Below the pieces are notes generated by a model. It made no database searches and had not been told where the DNA came from. It worked only from the letters and a program-made list of their open reading frames with translations. From contig UCMT01000036.1 of the NCBI GenBank assembly GCA_900473795.1, forward strand, positions 1-64,000: 64,000 bases of DNA. The letters run 5' to 3'. The DNA is from Hyphomicrobiales bacterium. GTDB lineage: Bacteria > Pseudomonadota > Alphaproteobacteria > Rhizobiales > Rhizobiaceae. Both the position numbers and the translations under genes were made by a program. Below are positions 45,369 through 53,365 of this stretch, in pieces. Positions within the stretch are counted from its first letter, which is position 1. Each line of letters starts with the position of its first letter.

Positions 45369-47156
45369 TCACATCCCCGGAGACCAGGGCTTGCCAAATG
45401 CCGGCTCCATGTACGGCGTCGGGGGGAGCTGCCAAGTCCCGGTCGACGGCGGCTTGATCTCGGCGGAGACATGAACGTCGATGACGCACGGGCGACGATT
45501 GCGGACCGCCTGCTCCACGGCGGCGCGCAGGTCCTCACCGCGGGTGACCGTGACGCCGTCAGCGCCGCAGGCGCGGGCCAGCGCCGCGAAGTCGGGGTTG
45601 TAAGGTTCAGCGCCGACTCCCGCCCTACCGCCTTTGTAGAAGCCGGTGCCCAATTCGCGGCCTTTGAACATCCCGTGTTGGATGTCGCGGATCGCACCCC
45701 ACGCGAAATTGTTCCAGACGATCCACACGCAAGGGAGATTGTACTCGACCGCGGTGATGACGGCATAAGGGGTCATGGAGAAACCGCCATCCCCGACGAC
45801 CGCCACGCAAGGCCGGTCCGGAGCCGCGAGCTGCGCCCCGAGAACGCCGCAAACGCCGAAACCCATCGACGAATATCCCCAGCTGTTCAGCATGCTCTGC
45901 GGGCGCTTCGGTTTCCAGAACTGCATGAACCAGTTGTGGTGGACGCCGGAATCGAGAGACAGGATGACATCGTCCGGCAGAACACCTTCGAGGCACTTGA
46001 CGACCTGTTCGGGCCGGATCGGGTGGGCAGCCTCCTCGAAGCGAGGACGAAGGAAGTCGGCCCATTCCTTGTTCCAAACGCTGACCTGTTCCCGCCAGGC
46101 AGCGTACCGTTCCGGCTTTGCCTGCCCGGATAGCTGCAGGGCGGAGATCAACTGCTGAGCGAAAACCTTGCAGTCGGCGACGATGCCGACATCCGGCGGA
46201 TAATTGCGGCCCAGTTCATTCGGATCGATGTCGACGTGGACCAACTTCGTTGTCGGGAAGTTCCACGAATAGCCGGCATGCCAGCTTGAGGACGAGCGGT
46301 CGTCAAAACGGGTGCCGATCGTGATGATCAAATCGGCGTGGCGTCCGGCCTGGTTGGCGGGATACGCACCGTTGCGGCCGATGAAGCCAAGGGTCATGTC
46401 GTCCGCCGCCGGAACACAGCCCATGCCGTTCGGCGAGGTGATCACCGGAACGCCAAGAATTTTGGTCAGGTTGGTGATCTCGGGGCCCGCCTCGGACAGC
46501 GTCGCACCGTGCCCGATGAAGAACGCGGGCCTATGTGCATGGTTCAACATCTCGACGACCGCGGCGATGTCCGCCTCCGATGCGGCCGGCCGCACGTCCC
46601 CATGCCTTTTCGAGGCCGGCGGGAGTTCGACGTCGGCTTCCTCTTGATACAGGTTATAAGGGACATCCAGATTGACCGGACCCGGACGGCCGGAAAGCAT
46701 GGTGTCGAATGACTGGCGCAGCGCCAGGGGCAGCATGTCCACTCGCGAAGGCTGGAAGCTGCGCTTGACGACAGGACGCAGCACATTTGGGAAATCCGCC
46801 TGGTTGTGGGCGTAAAGCTCTTGGAAAGGTGCCCGGTTCATCTGCGATGTCGGCACGTTCGAGGTGATCGCCAGAAAACTGGAGGAGTCGGACAGGGCCG
46901 TCGCCAACGACATCACCATGTTCGCGGAGCCGGGGCCGGTAGAGGTCAACGTCGCCACCGGCTTGTGCTTGACCCGGAAGTAGGCATCGGCCATGTGGCC
47001 CGCACATTGCTCATGGCGGGGCGACACCAGGGTGATCTTGTCGCTCCTGTCATATAGAGCATCGAGAATGCCGACATTGCCGTGCCCGCAAATCCCGAAG
47101 ACGTACGGGACCTCCTGGCGCACGAGGTAATCTGCGATCAGTTCGCCACCTTTCAT
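45369..47156 (-). CDS. Thiamine pyrophosphate-dependent enzyme (acetolactate synthase-like)
   Basis: A 595-residue TPP enzyme of the POX/ALS family. The catalytic Glu is E49 (SPRHEQCAGHMADAYFR), the middle FAD/regulatory-type domain runs about 190-330, and the TPP/Mg motif begins GDGGFSMTPYAVITAVEYN and closes in WIVWNN. Family members include acetolactate synthase, benzoylformate decarboxylase, oxalyl-CoA decarboxylase and sulfoacetaldehyde acetyltransferase; the exact reaction cannot be assigned. GGGAGGA precedes the ATG. It is the first gene of the five-gene minus operon and faces the divergent flavoprotein gene at 47441 over a region with two operator candidates. Confidence 0.9.
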   Translation of the reverse strand: MKGGELIADYLVRQEVPYVFGICGHGNVGILDALYDRSDKITLVSPRHEQCAGHMADAYFRVKHKPVATLTSTGPGSANMVMSLATALSDSSSFLAITSNVPTSQMNRAPFQELYAHNQADFPNVLRPVVKRSFQPSRVDMLPLALRQSFDTMLSGRPGPVNLDVPYNLYQEEADVELPPASKRHGDVRPAASEADIAAVVEMLNHAHRPAFFIGHGATLSEAGPEITNLTKILGVPVITSPNGMGCVPAADDMTLGFIGRNGAYPANQAGRHADLIITIGTRFDDRSSSSWHAGYSWNFPTTKLVHVDIDPNELGRNYPPDVGIVADCKVFAQQLISALQLSGQAKPERYAAWREQVSVWNKEWADFLRPRFEEAAHPIRPEQVVKCLEGVLPDDVILSLDSGVHHNWFMQFWKPKRPQSMLNSWGYSSMGFGVCGVLGAQLAAPDRPCVAVVGDGGFSMTPYAVITAVEYNLPCVWIVWNNFAWGAIRDIQHGMFKGRELGTGFYKGGRAGVGAEPYNPDFAALARACGADGVTVTRGEDLRAAVEQAVRNRRPCVIDVHVSAEIKPPSTGTWQLPPTPYMEPAFGKPWSPGM

Positions 47157-47221
47157 AACATCCTCCCGACCTAAACGGCGCTCGACGTCTATTTCGCCTG
47201 CGGATCCGTTTCACTGATTGA

Positions 47222-47239
47222 TATCTATTTCAATAGATA
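47222..47239. promoter_or_regulatory. Inverted repeat TATCTATT-tc-AATAGATA
   Basis: Perfect 8-base arms (47222-47229 and 47232-47239) around a 2-base spacer, in the intergenic region between the TPP-enzyme operon (minus) and the flavoprotein gene (plus). The position is right for an operator of a GntR- or IclR-type regulator controlling one or both genes. It differs from the motif at 47287-47304. Confidence 0.55.
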
Positions 47240-47286
47240 GAACAGGCTCGGGCTACAAGGCATTGTCCGTTTTGATCGCGCAGCTA

Positions 47287-47304
47287 ATAACTTCCGTTTA
47301 TGAC
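47287..47304 (+). promoter_or_regulatory. Candidate IclR-regulon operator, copy 1
   Basis: ATAACTTCCGTTTATGAC lies between the divergent TPP-enzyme and flavoprotein genes, about 130 bases from each start. The extended form CTAATAACTTCCGTTTAT (47284-47301) is identical to the copy at 58192-58209. The other relatives are listed at 51872, 52881 and 55944. Confidence 0.6.
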
Positions 47305-47440
47305 GGGCTCCCCGGAGGGGCCGGAAGGAGCGCCACTTCGCCCTGCTTTCCGATATAGAGAGGCTCACAAGGTTTCAGCGGCAGCCCGTGCGGGCCCTGC
47401 GGCGGGGCCATTTCGCAATCTCATGAAACGCGAGTGACCG

Positions 47441-49138
47441 ATGTCCAAATACGATATCATCGTGGTGGGTTCTGGTGCTGCCGGTCTCACTGCGGCTTGC
47501 ACAGCGGCAGCGCTCGGAAAGAGCGTCCTGCTGCTAGAAGCGAGCCGCTTTGTCGGTGGAACGACCGCCGTCTCAGGCGGCATGATGTGGATTCCCGGCA
47601 CTGGCCAGGCGACAAGCGCCGGCTTCAATGACAGCAAAGCCGAGGTTGAGAAGTACCTCAGTCATTTCGTCGACGTGAAGGACGAGCGGCTCCAGGCCTA
47701 TCTGGAGCATGGCAGCGCCGCGCTGGAATTTCTCGAAAAGCGGACATCGTTGAAGACCAGTGTTGTGAAGGTATATCCGGACTATCATCCTGAGTTCGAA
47801 GGATCGACAGTCGGCGGCCGCGTGGTCGAGCCTGCCGACTTCAACGGAGCGGAACTCGGAGCGGATTTCAAACGTCTCCGCTCGCCCCTGCCGGAGATGA
47901 CGTTGTTCGACGGGATGATGATCAGCCGCAGGGACCTTCCAGTTCTGCGAAAAGCGGACAGGTCCCTGAAAGCTGCCTTGTACACCGCCCGGCTCATAGC
48001 AGCCTTTGCTGTCGATAGACTCAAGTGGCACCGCGGAAGCAAGCTTGTGCTGGGCAACGCCCTTGCCGCGAGGCTTTATAAGTCAGCTCGCGATCTGGGA
48101 GTCGAGATTGCGACGGAAACGGCCGTCACGGCTCTTATCAAAGAAGCGGGGCGTATCACGGGCGTAAGAGTGACACCGGATAACCGAACGATTGACGCAG
48201 GATGCGCCGTCATCCTTGCAACCGGCGGCATCTCGCATTGCCAGGCACTTCGCCGCCGCTACGTCCCGGAGAATGCCGGGGGCATTTCCGCCACAGTGGC
48301 ATCTGGTGCATTCAAATGTGGCGCCCAATTGGCGGAGGAGATCGGCGCGAAACTTTCCAAACCCGCCTCGACGATCGAGGAAGCCATGGCTTTGTGGGTG
48401 CCAGTCTCCATCAAGAAGCGCAATGATGGATCGGAGAGCATTTTCCCCCACACGGTGTCAGACCGGGGCAAACCCGGCTTGATCGCAGTGAATCAGGATG
48501 GCTTGCGCTTCACAAACGAAGCCATGTCGTATCACGACTTCGTCCGAGCGCAGCTAAGACCTGAAAACAACGCCATTCCCGCGTGGCTCATTTGCGACAA
48601 GCGATTTCTCTGGCGATATGGTCTCGGTAGCGTTCGCCCGTTTTCTGTCTCCACTCGAGCGGATGAAACACGTGGCTATTTGCGCCGCGCCGACACGATC
48701 GAAGGGCTGGCGGCTGAAATAGGTGTTCCGGTCGCGAGGCTCGTCGAGACCGTTTTGGAATTCAACAGGGCTGCGAAGTACGGATCGGATCCGGCATTCC
48801 ACCGAGGCGAGAGTGTTTATCAAAGGCATATGGGAGATGCGGACAACAAACCGAATCCATGCGTCGCCCCGATTGAAAAGGCGCCCTATTACGCTGTCGC
48901 CGTGCGTCCAGCAGATCTCGGCATGGCGGCAGGCATCGTCACCGACCACTTGGCCAGGGCAAAAGGCGAGGATGGCGGCACCATCGCGGGCCTATATGCC
49001 GTCGGAAATGACATGGAGTCAGTCATGAAGGGTAGCTACCCGGGACCCGGGATAACGATCGGACCTGCTGTCGTTTTCGGCTTCCTGGCTGCATCGGATG
49101 CGTGTCGGGACGATCTGGCGGGCGATGCCGTCCAGTGA
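47441..49138 (+). CDS. FAD-dependent 3-ketosteroid dehydrogenase-like oxidoreductase
   Basis: A 565-residue FAD_binding_2 enzyme. The dinucleotide motif IIVVGSGAAGLTAACTAAALG is at residues 4-24, GGTTAVSGGMMWIPG follows, VILATGGISHC is the second FAD contact, and the C-terminus has GLYAVGNDMESVMKGSYPGPGITIGPAVVFGF. That ending is characteristic of 3-ketosteroid-delta-1-dehydrogenase-like and fumarate-reductase-like flavoproteins, which introduce a double bond next to a ketone. It is followed after 22 bases by an SDR gene. It probably dehydrogenates a cyclic or unsaturated ketone or acid; the steroid substrate is not implied. Confidence 0.88.
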   Translation: MSKYDIIVVGSGAAGLTAACTAAALGKSVLLLEASRFVGGTTAVSGGMMWIPGTGQATSAGFNDSKAEVEKYLSHFVDVKDERLQAYLEHGSAALEFLEKRTSLKTSVVKVYPDYHPEFEGSTVGGRVVEPADFNGAELGADFKRLRSPLPEMTLFDGMMISRRDLPVLRKADRSLKAALYTARLIAAFAVDRLKWHRGSKLVLGNALAARLYKSARDLGVEIATETAVTALIKEAGRITGVRVTPDNRTIDAGCAVILATGGISHCQALRRRYVPENAGGISATVASGAFKCGAQLAEEIGAKLSKPASTIEEAMALWVPVSIKKRNDGSESIFPHTVSDRGKPGLIAVNQDGLRFTNEAMSYHDFVRAQLRPENNAIPAWLICDKRFLWRYGLGSVRPFSVSTRADETRGYLRRADTIEGLAAEIGVPVARLVETVLEFNRAAKYGSDPAFHRGESVYQRHMGDADNKPNPCVAPIEKAPYYAVAVRPADLGMAAGIVTDHLARAKGEDGGTIAGLYAVGNDMESVMKGSYPGPGITIGPAVVFGFLAASDACRDDLAGDAVQ

Positions 49139-49160
49139 ACTCTCTCGGAGTGCGGAGAAC

Positions 49161-49934
49161 ATGGATCTCGAACTGAGCGGGAAGCGTGCTCTGATCACAG
49201 GCGCTTCCAGAGGCATTGGCCGAGCGGTTGCGCGCCGCATGGCGGCCGAGGGATGTAACCTCGTCCTGGTCGCTCGCGATGAAACGCTCTTGAGCAGCCT
49301 GAAGGCGGAAATTTCGGATCAGACCCCCGAAATCAAGGTCGAATGGATCGGCATGGACATGCGCGTGCCCGGAGCTTGCAGCCTCTTGGCCGACAAGGCG
49401 GGATCGATCGACATCCTGGTCAACAATGCGGGCGACGTGCCCACCGGCACGCTGCTCGAGATCGACGAGAAGCGCTGGCGTCAAGCCTGGGATCTGAAGA
49501 TTTTCGCGTGCATCAACCTTTGCCGGGAAGTCTACCGCGCGATGAAGGAGGGTGGGCAAGGCGTGATCATCAACATCGCGGGTACGGCAGGCGAGCGGCC
49601 GCGGAGTGCGAACATAGCGATTTCCAGCGGCAACGCTGCCCTGATCGGTTTTTCGCGCGGCCTCGGACGCGACAGTGTATTCGACGGAATACGGGTGGTG
49701 GCGGTTAACCCGGGAGCTACGCAAACCGACCGTCAACTCGAGCGCCTGAAGCAGCGCGCCCTCCTCGAGTTCGGCGACCAAGAGCGCTGGCGCGAGTGTA
49801 TCAAGCACTATCCTTTTGGCCGAATGGGCGAGCCCGGTGAAATCGCCGACGTCGTCACCTTCCTCGCCTCTCCTCGAGCATCCTACGTGTCAGGCACCAG
49901 CGTCACCGTCGACGCCGGAGGGGCCGCTGAGTAG
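49161..49934 (+). CDS. SDR-like oxidoreductase lacking the Tyr-x-x-x-Lys motif
   Basis: A 257-residue SDR fold from ATG 49161 (GGAG immediately upstream). The glycine motif TGASRGIG, NNAG and the final GTSVTVDAGG are normal. At the active site, however, where Y-x-A-S-K is expected, the sequence reads ANIAISSGNAALIGFSR, so both Tyr and Lys are replaced, and the catalytic Ser region reads INIAGTAGE. This pattern occurs in a divergent SDR branch of unknown mechanism. It is coupled to the KstD-like flavoprotein gene (22-base gap), so the two likely act on one substrate. Confidence 0.85.
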   Translation: MDLELSGKRALITGASRGIGRAVARRMAAEGCNLVLVARDETLLSSLKAEISDQTPEIKVEWIGMDMRVPGACSLLADKAGSIDILVNNAGDVPTGTLLEIDEKRWRQAWDLKIFACINLCREVYRAMKEGGQGVIINIAGTAGERPRSANIAISSGNAALIGFSRGLGRDSVFDGIRVVAVNPGATQTDRQLERLKQRALLEFGDQERWRECIKHYPFGRMGEPGEIADVVTFLASPRASYVSGTSVTVDAGGAAE

Positions 49935-50056
49935 AGGCTAAGCACTGCGGTGACCCCGGCGGTGGTTGGTGTAGACGCACGTCGCGCCTCCGCGTTCGCA
50001 GGCGCAACGGGCTCAAAGAGCCCGTCACTGAGGTTGCTTGTGCACTTCGCACGAAG

Positions 50057-50890
50057 TCAGGTTCTATTGAGGATGCGTCCGCCATCCACCAGGATGCACT
50101 CTCCGGTGATGAAGCTTGCCTCTTCCGAAGCAAGGAACAGCGCGAGGTCAGCTACATCCCATGCAGTCCCTCGTCTCCCGAGCGGAACCTTGGCCGCACG
50201 CTCCGCCAAAAGTTGTTCTCGCGGAACGCTCAGCTTTTCGACGCGTGTCTGAACTGCCATTGGCGTGTCGATGAGGCCAGGCATGATCGCATTCACACGA
50301 ATGTTGTAGGGAGCGTTCTGAAGCGCGAGTTGCTCGGTCATCGCGTTCATTGCCGCCTTGGATGCCTTGTAAGCAACGAAGGGGGAAAGGCCTACGGCCG
50401 TTGCCGAGGAGACGTTCACGATTGCGCCGGAGCGCTGCTCCCGCATGATCGGAAGCACATGCTTGCAAGCAAAGGCCGCGCCTCGGAGATTGGTCTTGTA
50501 GATGTTGTCGAAGGCCGTTTCAGTGATCTCGATAACGTTGGTGTCACCCAAGCCCAGGCTCACGCCCACGTTATAGTGAAGAATGTCGATCCGTCCCCAC
50601 TTGTCCATGGTCGCTTTCACAGCGTCGACAATGTCTTGCTCAACCGTGACATCCGTCCTTAGGGCAAAAGCTTCGCCGCCTTCCGCCTTGATCATGTCGA
50701 CTGTTTCCGCGACGCTCTCGATGTGTCGGTTTGCCGCGGCAACACGCGCGCCCTCTCGGGCGAACCGGAGCGCGGTTGCTCGACCGTTCCCCAGACCTTC
50801 TCCGGCGCTCTGGCCGGCTCCGATAACCAAGGCCACTTTTCCCTCGAGACGCTTCTTCGGCGTCCAGCCGCGCTCATTCGGATTATCCAT
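50057..50890 (-). CDS. SDR family oxidoreductase
   Basis: A 277-residue SDR. A charged N-terminal extension precedes VALVIGAGQSAGEGLGNGRATA, whose glycine motif is expanded by several residues compared with the usual TGxxxGxG. The active site is complete, with VSSATAVG and AYKASKAAMNAM; the ending is GECILVDGG. ATG 50890 follows AGGAGGAA, a strong ribosome binding site, so the longer frame to 51013 is not used. It lies downstream of the SDR at 50985-51758 on the same strand with about 95 bases between. The substrate is unknown. Confidence 0.88.
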   Translation of the reverse strand: MDNPNERGWTPKKRLEGKVALVIGAGQSAGEGLGNGRATALRFAREGARVAAANRHIESVAETVDMIKAEGGEAFALRTDVTVEQDIVDAVKATMDKWGRIDILHYNVGVSLGLGDTNVIEITETAFDNIYKTNLRGAAFACKHVLPIMREQRSGAIVNVSSATAVGLSPFVAYKASKAAMNAMTEQLALQNAPYNIRVNAIMPGLIDTPMAVQTRVEKLSVPREQLLAERAAKVPLGRRGTAWDVADLALFLASEEASFITGECILVDGGRILNRT

Positions 50891-50984
50891 TTCTCTCTTC
50901 CTCCTACATGTCGTGATGAACTCGTTTCTGACAACGACCCGGAATCCGCAGATGCGAGCAGGCCGCCAGGTATTCGGGCTTTGC

Positions 50985-51758
50985 CTAAAAGAGGGACGAC
51001 ACCATCCCGCCATCGACGGTTATCGTAGAACCGGTGGTAAAACCGCTCTGCTGCGAGGCGAGGAAAAGGACGGTCCCGCACAGCTCTTCCTGCGTGCCAA
51101 GTCGGCCCAACGGGTTTGCTCCCGCGCGCTTCTTCGATTCTTCCTCGGTATAGGCGAGCGTCCCTTCCCGATGCGGCGTCTCGACGAAGACAGGCGCGAC
51201 ACAATTCACCGTGACGCCGCTATGAGCGATCTCAACCGCTAGGCCTTTCAGATACGCCGTCACACCCGCTCTGAACGTCGTCGACAGCGTCTTGCGGACC
51301 ATGGGCTGCTTGGCGGAGGCCGAGGTGATGGAAACAATTCTTCCCCAGCCTCGCTCCAACATTCCGGGAACAAGAGCGTTTGCGACCTTGATCACGCTCA
51401 GAAGCTGGTTTTCATAAGCCGCCTGCCAGCGGCTTGCGTCGCCCTCTTCAAGGGTTTCGCCGATCGGCCACGGCGGTCTGCCGGTGACAAGCACCAGAAT
51501 GTCGAGTCCTCCCAACTTGACGAGAATTTCTTTTAGCCGCCGGAGATCCTCTTCCTTCAGCATGTCGCCGGCCACAGCGAGCGCATCGATGTTGTAGTCC
51601 GCCCTGATCTCGGACGCGGTGGCGTCCAACTTGTCAGCCGAGCGCGCAAAAAGGACCGGGCGCGCGCCTTCGGCCGCCAGAGCGCGTGCGATGTTCCGCC
51701 CCATCCCGCCGCTCGCAGCCGTTATTAGCGCTGTCTTGCCAGCAATTCCCAGATCCAT
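50985..51758 (-). CDS. SDR-like protein with atypical active site
   Basis: A 257-residue SDR fold. The glycine motif TAASGGMGRNIA is standard except that Gly becomes Ala in the first position. The VTGRPPW segment replaces NNAG. Instead of Y-x-x-x-K the sequence reads TLSTTFRAGVTAYLKG, so the Tyr is replaced by Ser/Thr and the Lys by Arg. This branch (also seen in YvaG-like and some catabolic SDRs) is of uncertain activity. It is the first gene of an SDR pair; the promoter region upstream holds two candidate IclR operators (51872-51889 and a half-site near 51790-51807). Confidence 0.85.
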   Translation of the reverse strand: MDLGIAGKTALITAASGGMGRNIARALAAEGARPVLFARSADKLDATASEIRADYNIDALAVAGDMLKEEDLRRLKEILVKLGGLDILVLVTGRPPWPIGETLEEGDASRWQAAYENQLLSVIKVANALVPGMLERGWGRIVSITSASAKQPMVRKTLSTTFRAGVTAYLKGLAVEIAHSGVTVNCVAPVFVETPHREGTLAYTEEESKKRAGANPLGRLGTQEELCGTVLFLASQQSGFTTGSTITVDGGMVSSLF

Positions 51759-51871
51759 CGCTCGCCTCCCGTTTCACCTGCTAAAACGCAGTCCATGAAG
51801 CGGTTATTAGGTCACAAGGCCGCGGGGTGCAAAGGAATTGGGTCTTTCGTCGGCGGAGACGTGGAGGTCTT

Positions 51872-51889
51872 ATAACCGCTTTTTATAAC
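51872..51889 (+). promoter_or_regulatory. Candidate IclR-regulon operator, copy 2
   Basis: ATAACCGCTTTTTATAAC lies about 115 bases upstream of the SDR start at 51758. A second partial copy in the opposite orientation (ATAACCGCTTCATG, in 51790-51807) is closer to the start. It agrees with copy 4 at the ATAACC and TTTATAAC ends. Confidence 0.6.
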
Positions 51890-51952
51890 GTTGGCTGATC
51901 GACACGCGTCTCAAGTCGCGGAACGTCGTACGTTGAGACCAGCACAGCCGTC

Positions 51953-52696
51953 CTACCCGTCGCGTCCAGCCTTGCCACCCATTTGCAAGGACACGGCCGC
52001 GGCAGCCTCTTTCATCAGTTTGAGAAAATACGGCTCCTCAGCTTGCAGACGCGCAGTCGGACCAGCAACGGTCAGGCAATATCGCGCTGCTCCGGTCACA
52101 TCGAAGATAGGAGTTGAGATGCCAGAAAGACCGATTTGTCGCTCGCCATGCGATATCGCGTATCCGTGCTGACGGATCTTCGCGATTTCCTCCTCCCACA
52201 GCTCTCGAGTCAAAGTGCTGTTCTCGACGATGTCGTCGAATATTGTCTCAAGATCAGCCCCCGGCATATGAGCGACAAGCACCTTTGAGACCGAGCCCTT
52301 TCCAAGAGGCAGATGCTGGCCCGGCTGAGCCACGCTTCGCAACGGAGCGTCAGATGCGATCATGGCGTCGAGGCAAACTCTTTGGTTGCCGACCGAAGTT
52401 TGCAGCGAAACCGCTTCACGGGTCGCTTCGGCGAGGTCTTGAAGCGCGGGTCTAGCGATCGTGCGAATATCGAGTGTGCTGTTGACGAAGCCAGCCAACC
52501 TCGTGAGGCGGAATGAGAGGCAGTAGCGGTGATTGTCGAGCCGGACCAAGTAGCCGGCTTCCTCAAGGCTCCGCACGATTCTGAAACTCGTCGACTTTGG
52601 AAGACCGATGCGCTCGCTGATTTCCTGAAGCGTCAAGATCGTCTTGTCAGACGTGAAGCTCTCAAAAACAGCGATCATACGCTGGAGTGACCGCAT
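51953..52696 (-). CDS. IclR family transcriptional regulator
   Basis: A 247-residue IclR protein: N-terminal winged helix (LQRMIAVFESFTSDKTILTLQEISERIGLPKSTSFRIVRSLEEAGYLVRLDNHRY, residues 5-60) and a C-terminal GAF-like effector domain (from about 75, AVSLQTSVGNQRVCLDAM, PLGKGSVSKVLVAHMPG, YAISHGERQIGLSGISTPIFD). ATG 52696 gives a protein of usual length; the frame continues to 52828 without homology. A copy of the repeated motif lies about 185 bases upstream of this start, suggesting autoregulation. It is the best candidate for controlling the motif-bearing promoters between 47 and 58 kb; the inducer is unknown. Confidence 0.9.
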   Translation of the reverse strand: MRSLQRMIAVFESFTSDKTILTLQEISERIGLPKSTSFRIVRSLEEAGYLVRLDNHRYCLSFRLTRLAGFVNSTLDIRTIARPALQDLAEATREAVSLQTSVGNQRVCLDAMIASDAPLRSVAQPGQHLPLGKGSVSKVLVAHMPGADLETIFDDIVENSTLTRELWEEEIAKIRQHGYAISHGERQIGLSGISTPIFDVTGAARYCLTVAGPTARLQAEEPYFLKLMKEAAAAVSLQMGGKAGRDG

Positions 52697-53036
52697 CCTG
52701 TGCAACTGCCTTCTAAAAGAGTTGTTGATCGATTCGGAAACGCGGGAGGGAGCCGTATTCGGTCGTATAGTCAAGATATCGACGGGCAGCAACACAGTCT
52801 TCCTCGCAGCCAACAAAGACCAGCGCAATATGGTCGTGGCTCGCTCCGGGGACCCGCAGGTCGCTTAGTAGCGAGACCCGGTTATAAACATGGCCTATAA
52901 GTGAACCCTCCTTGGCACCCAGACTTGTTGACATGGGCGGCCCTCAGACCGGAAAGATTGCGCGAGAGGTCCTTGCCTCCGCTTCCTCGCTCATGCTGCC
53001 CGAGCGGCCCGAGGCTGGCGGTTTTGGAGGAGTGAA
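52697..53036. other. Intergenic stretch upstream of the IclR gene
   Basis: No supported gene. It contains the motif copy at 52881-52898 and, at its end, the ribosome binding site of the GMC remnant at 53037. Confidence 0.4.
52881..52898 (-). promoter_or_regulatory. Candidate IclR-regulon operator, copy 3
   Basis: On the minus strand this reads ATAGGCCATGTTTATAAC. The right half GTTTATAAC is identical to copy 4; the left half is weaker. It lies upstream of the IclR gene and of the plus-strand GMC remnant and ALDH, consistent with autoregulation. Confidence 0.5.
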
Positions 53037-53160
53037 TTGGAAAAGTTCGATCATATCGTTACGGGGGCCAGGTCGTCCGGCTGCGCGTTGGCGAAAGGGC
53101 TGATCGCGAATCCCGACAACCGCTTCTTTTGCTCGAGGCGGGTACGCACCTCGTTTCTAG
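53037..53160 (+). pseudogene. Remnant of a GMC oxidoreductase start
   Basis: From TTG 53037, preceded by GGAGG, the frame encodes MEKFDHIVTGARSSGCALAKGLIANPDNR, the first FAD-binding segment of GMC enzymes with one Gly-to-Arg change. After a frameshift at the arginine the next frame continues LLLLEAGTH, the normal sequel, and homology then stops. The remaining 480 or so residues are missing. A full GMC gene is at 18929 in the paralogous locus, so this is probably the relic of the second copy. Confidence 0.75.
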
Positions 53161-53365
53161 GTCGCCCCGCCCGCCATCCCGTGGCCGTTGTCGGCAAATG
53201 GAATCGAAGCGCCTTCCCATGGCGGATGCCGCAGCGCCTCGCCGAGAGTTTGCGCAATGACAATATCGTCGCGAGTTGACACTCCGCCCCCAGCATGGCT
53301 CGACGTCACCAACGGAAAGGGCGAGCGAGAGGCCGAGACCGGCAACACTTGAGAGGACCAATGAA
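53161..53365. other. Stretch between GMC remnant and ALDH
   Basis: About 200 bases, mostly unrecognised. A minus frame (53157-53348) has a protein-like look in its last 40 residues but no family I recognise. GAGAGGA (53351-53357) is the ribosome binding site of the ALDH. Confidence 0.3.

Noticed and set aside
45219-46133. 304-codon plus frame opposite the TPP-enzyme gene
   Set aside because: Protein is basic and repeats no family pattern; the minus frame has complete TPP motifs.
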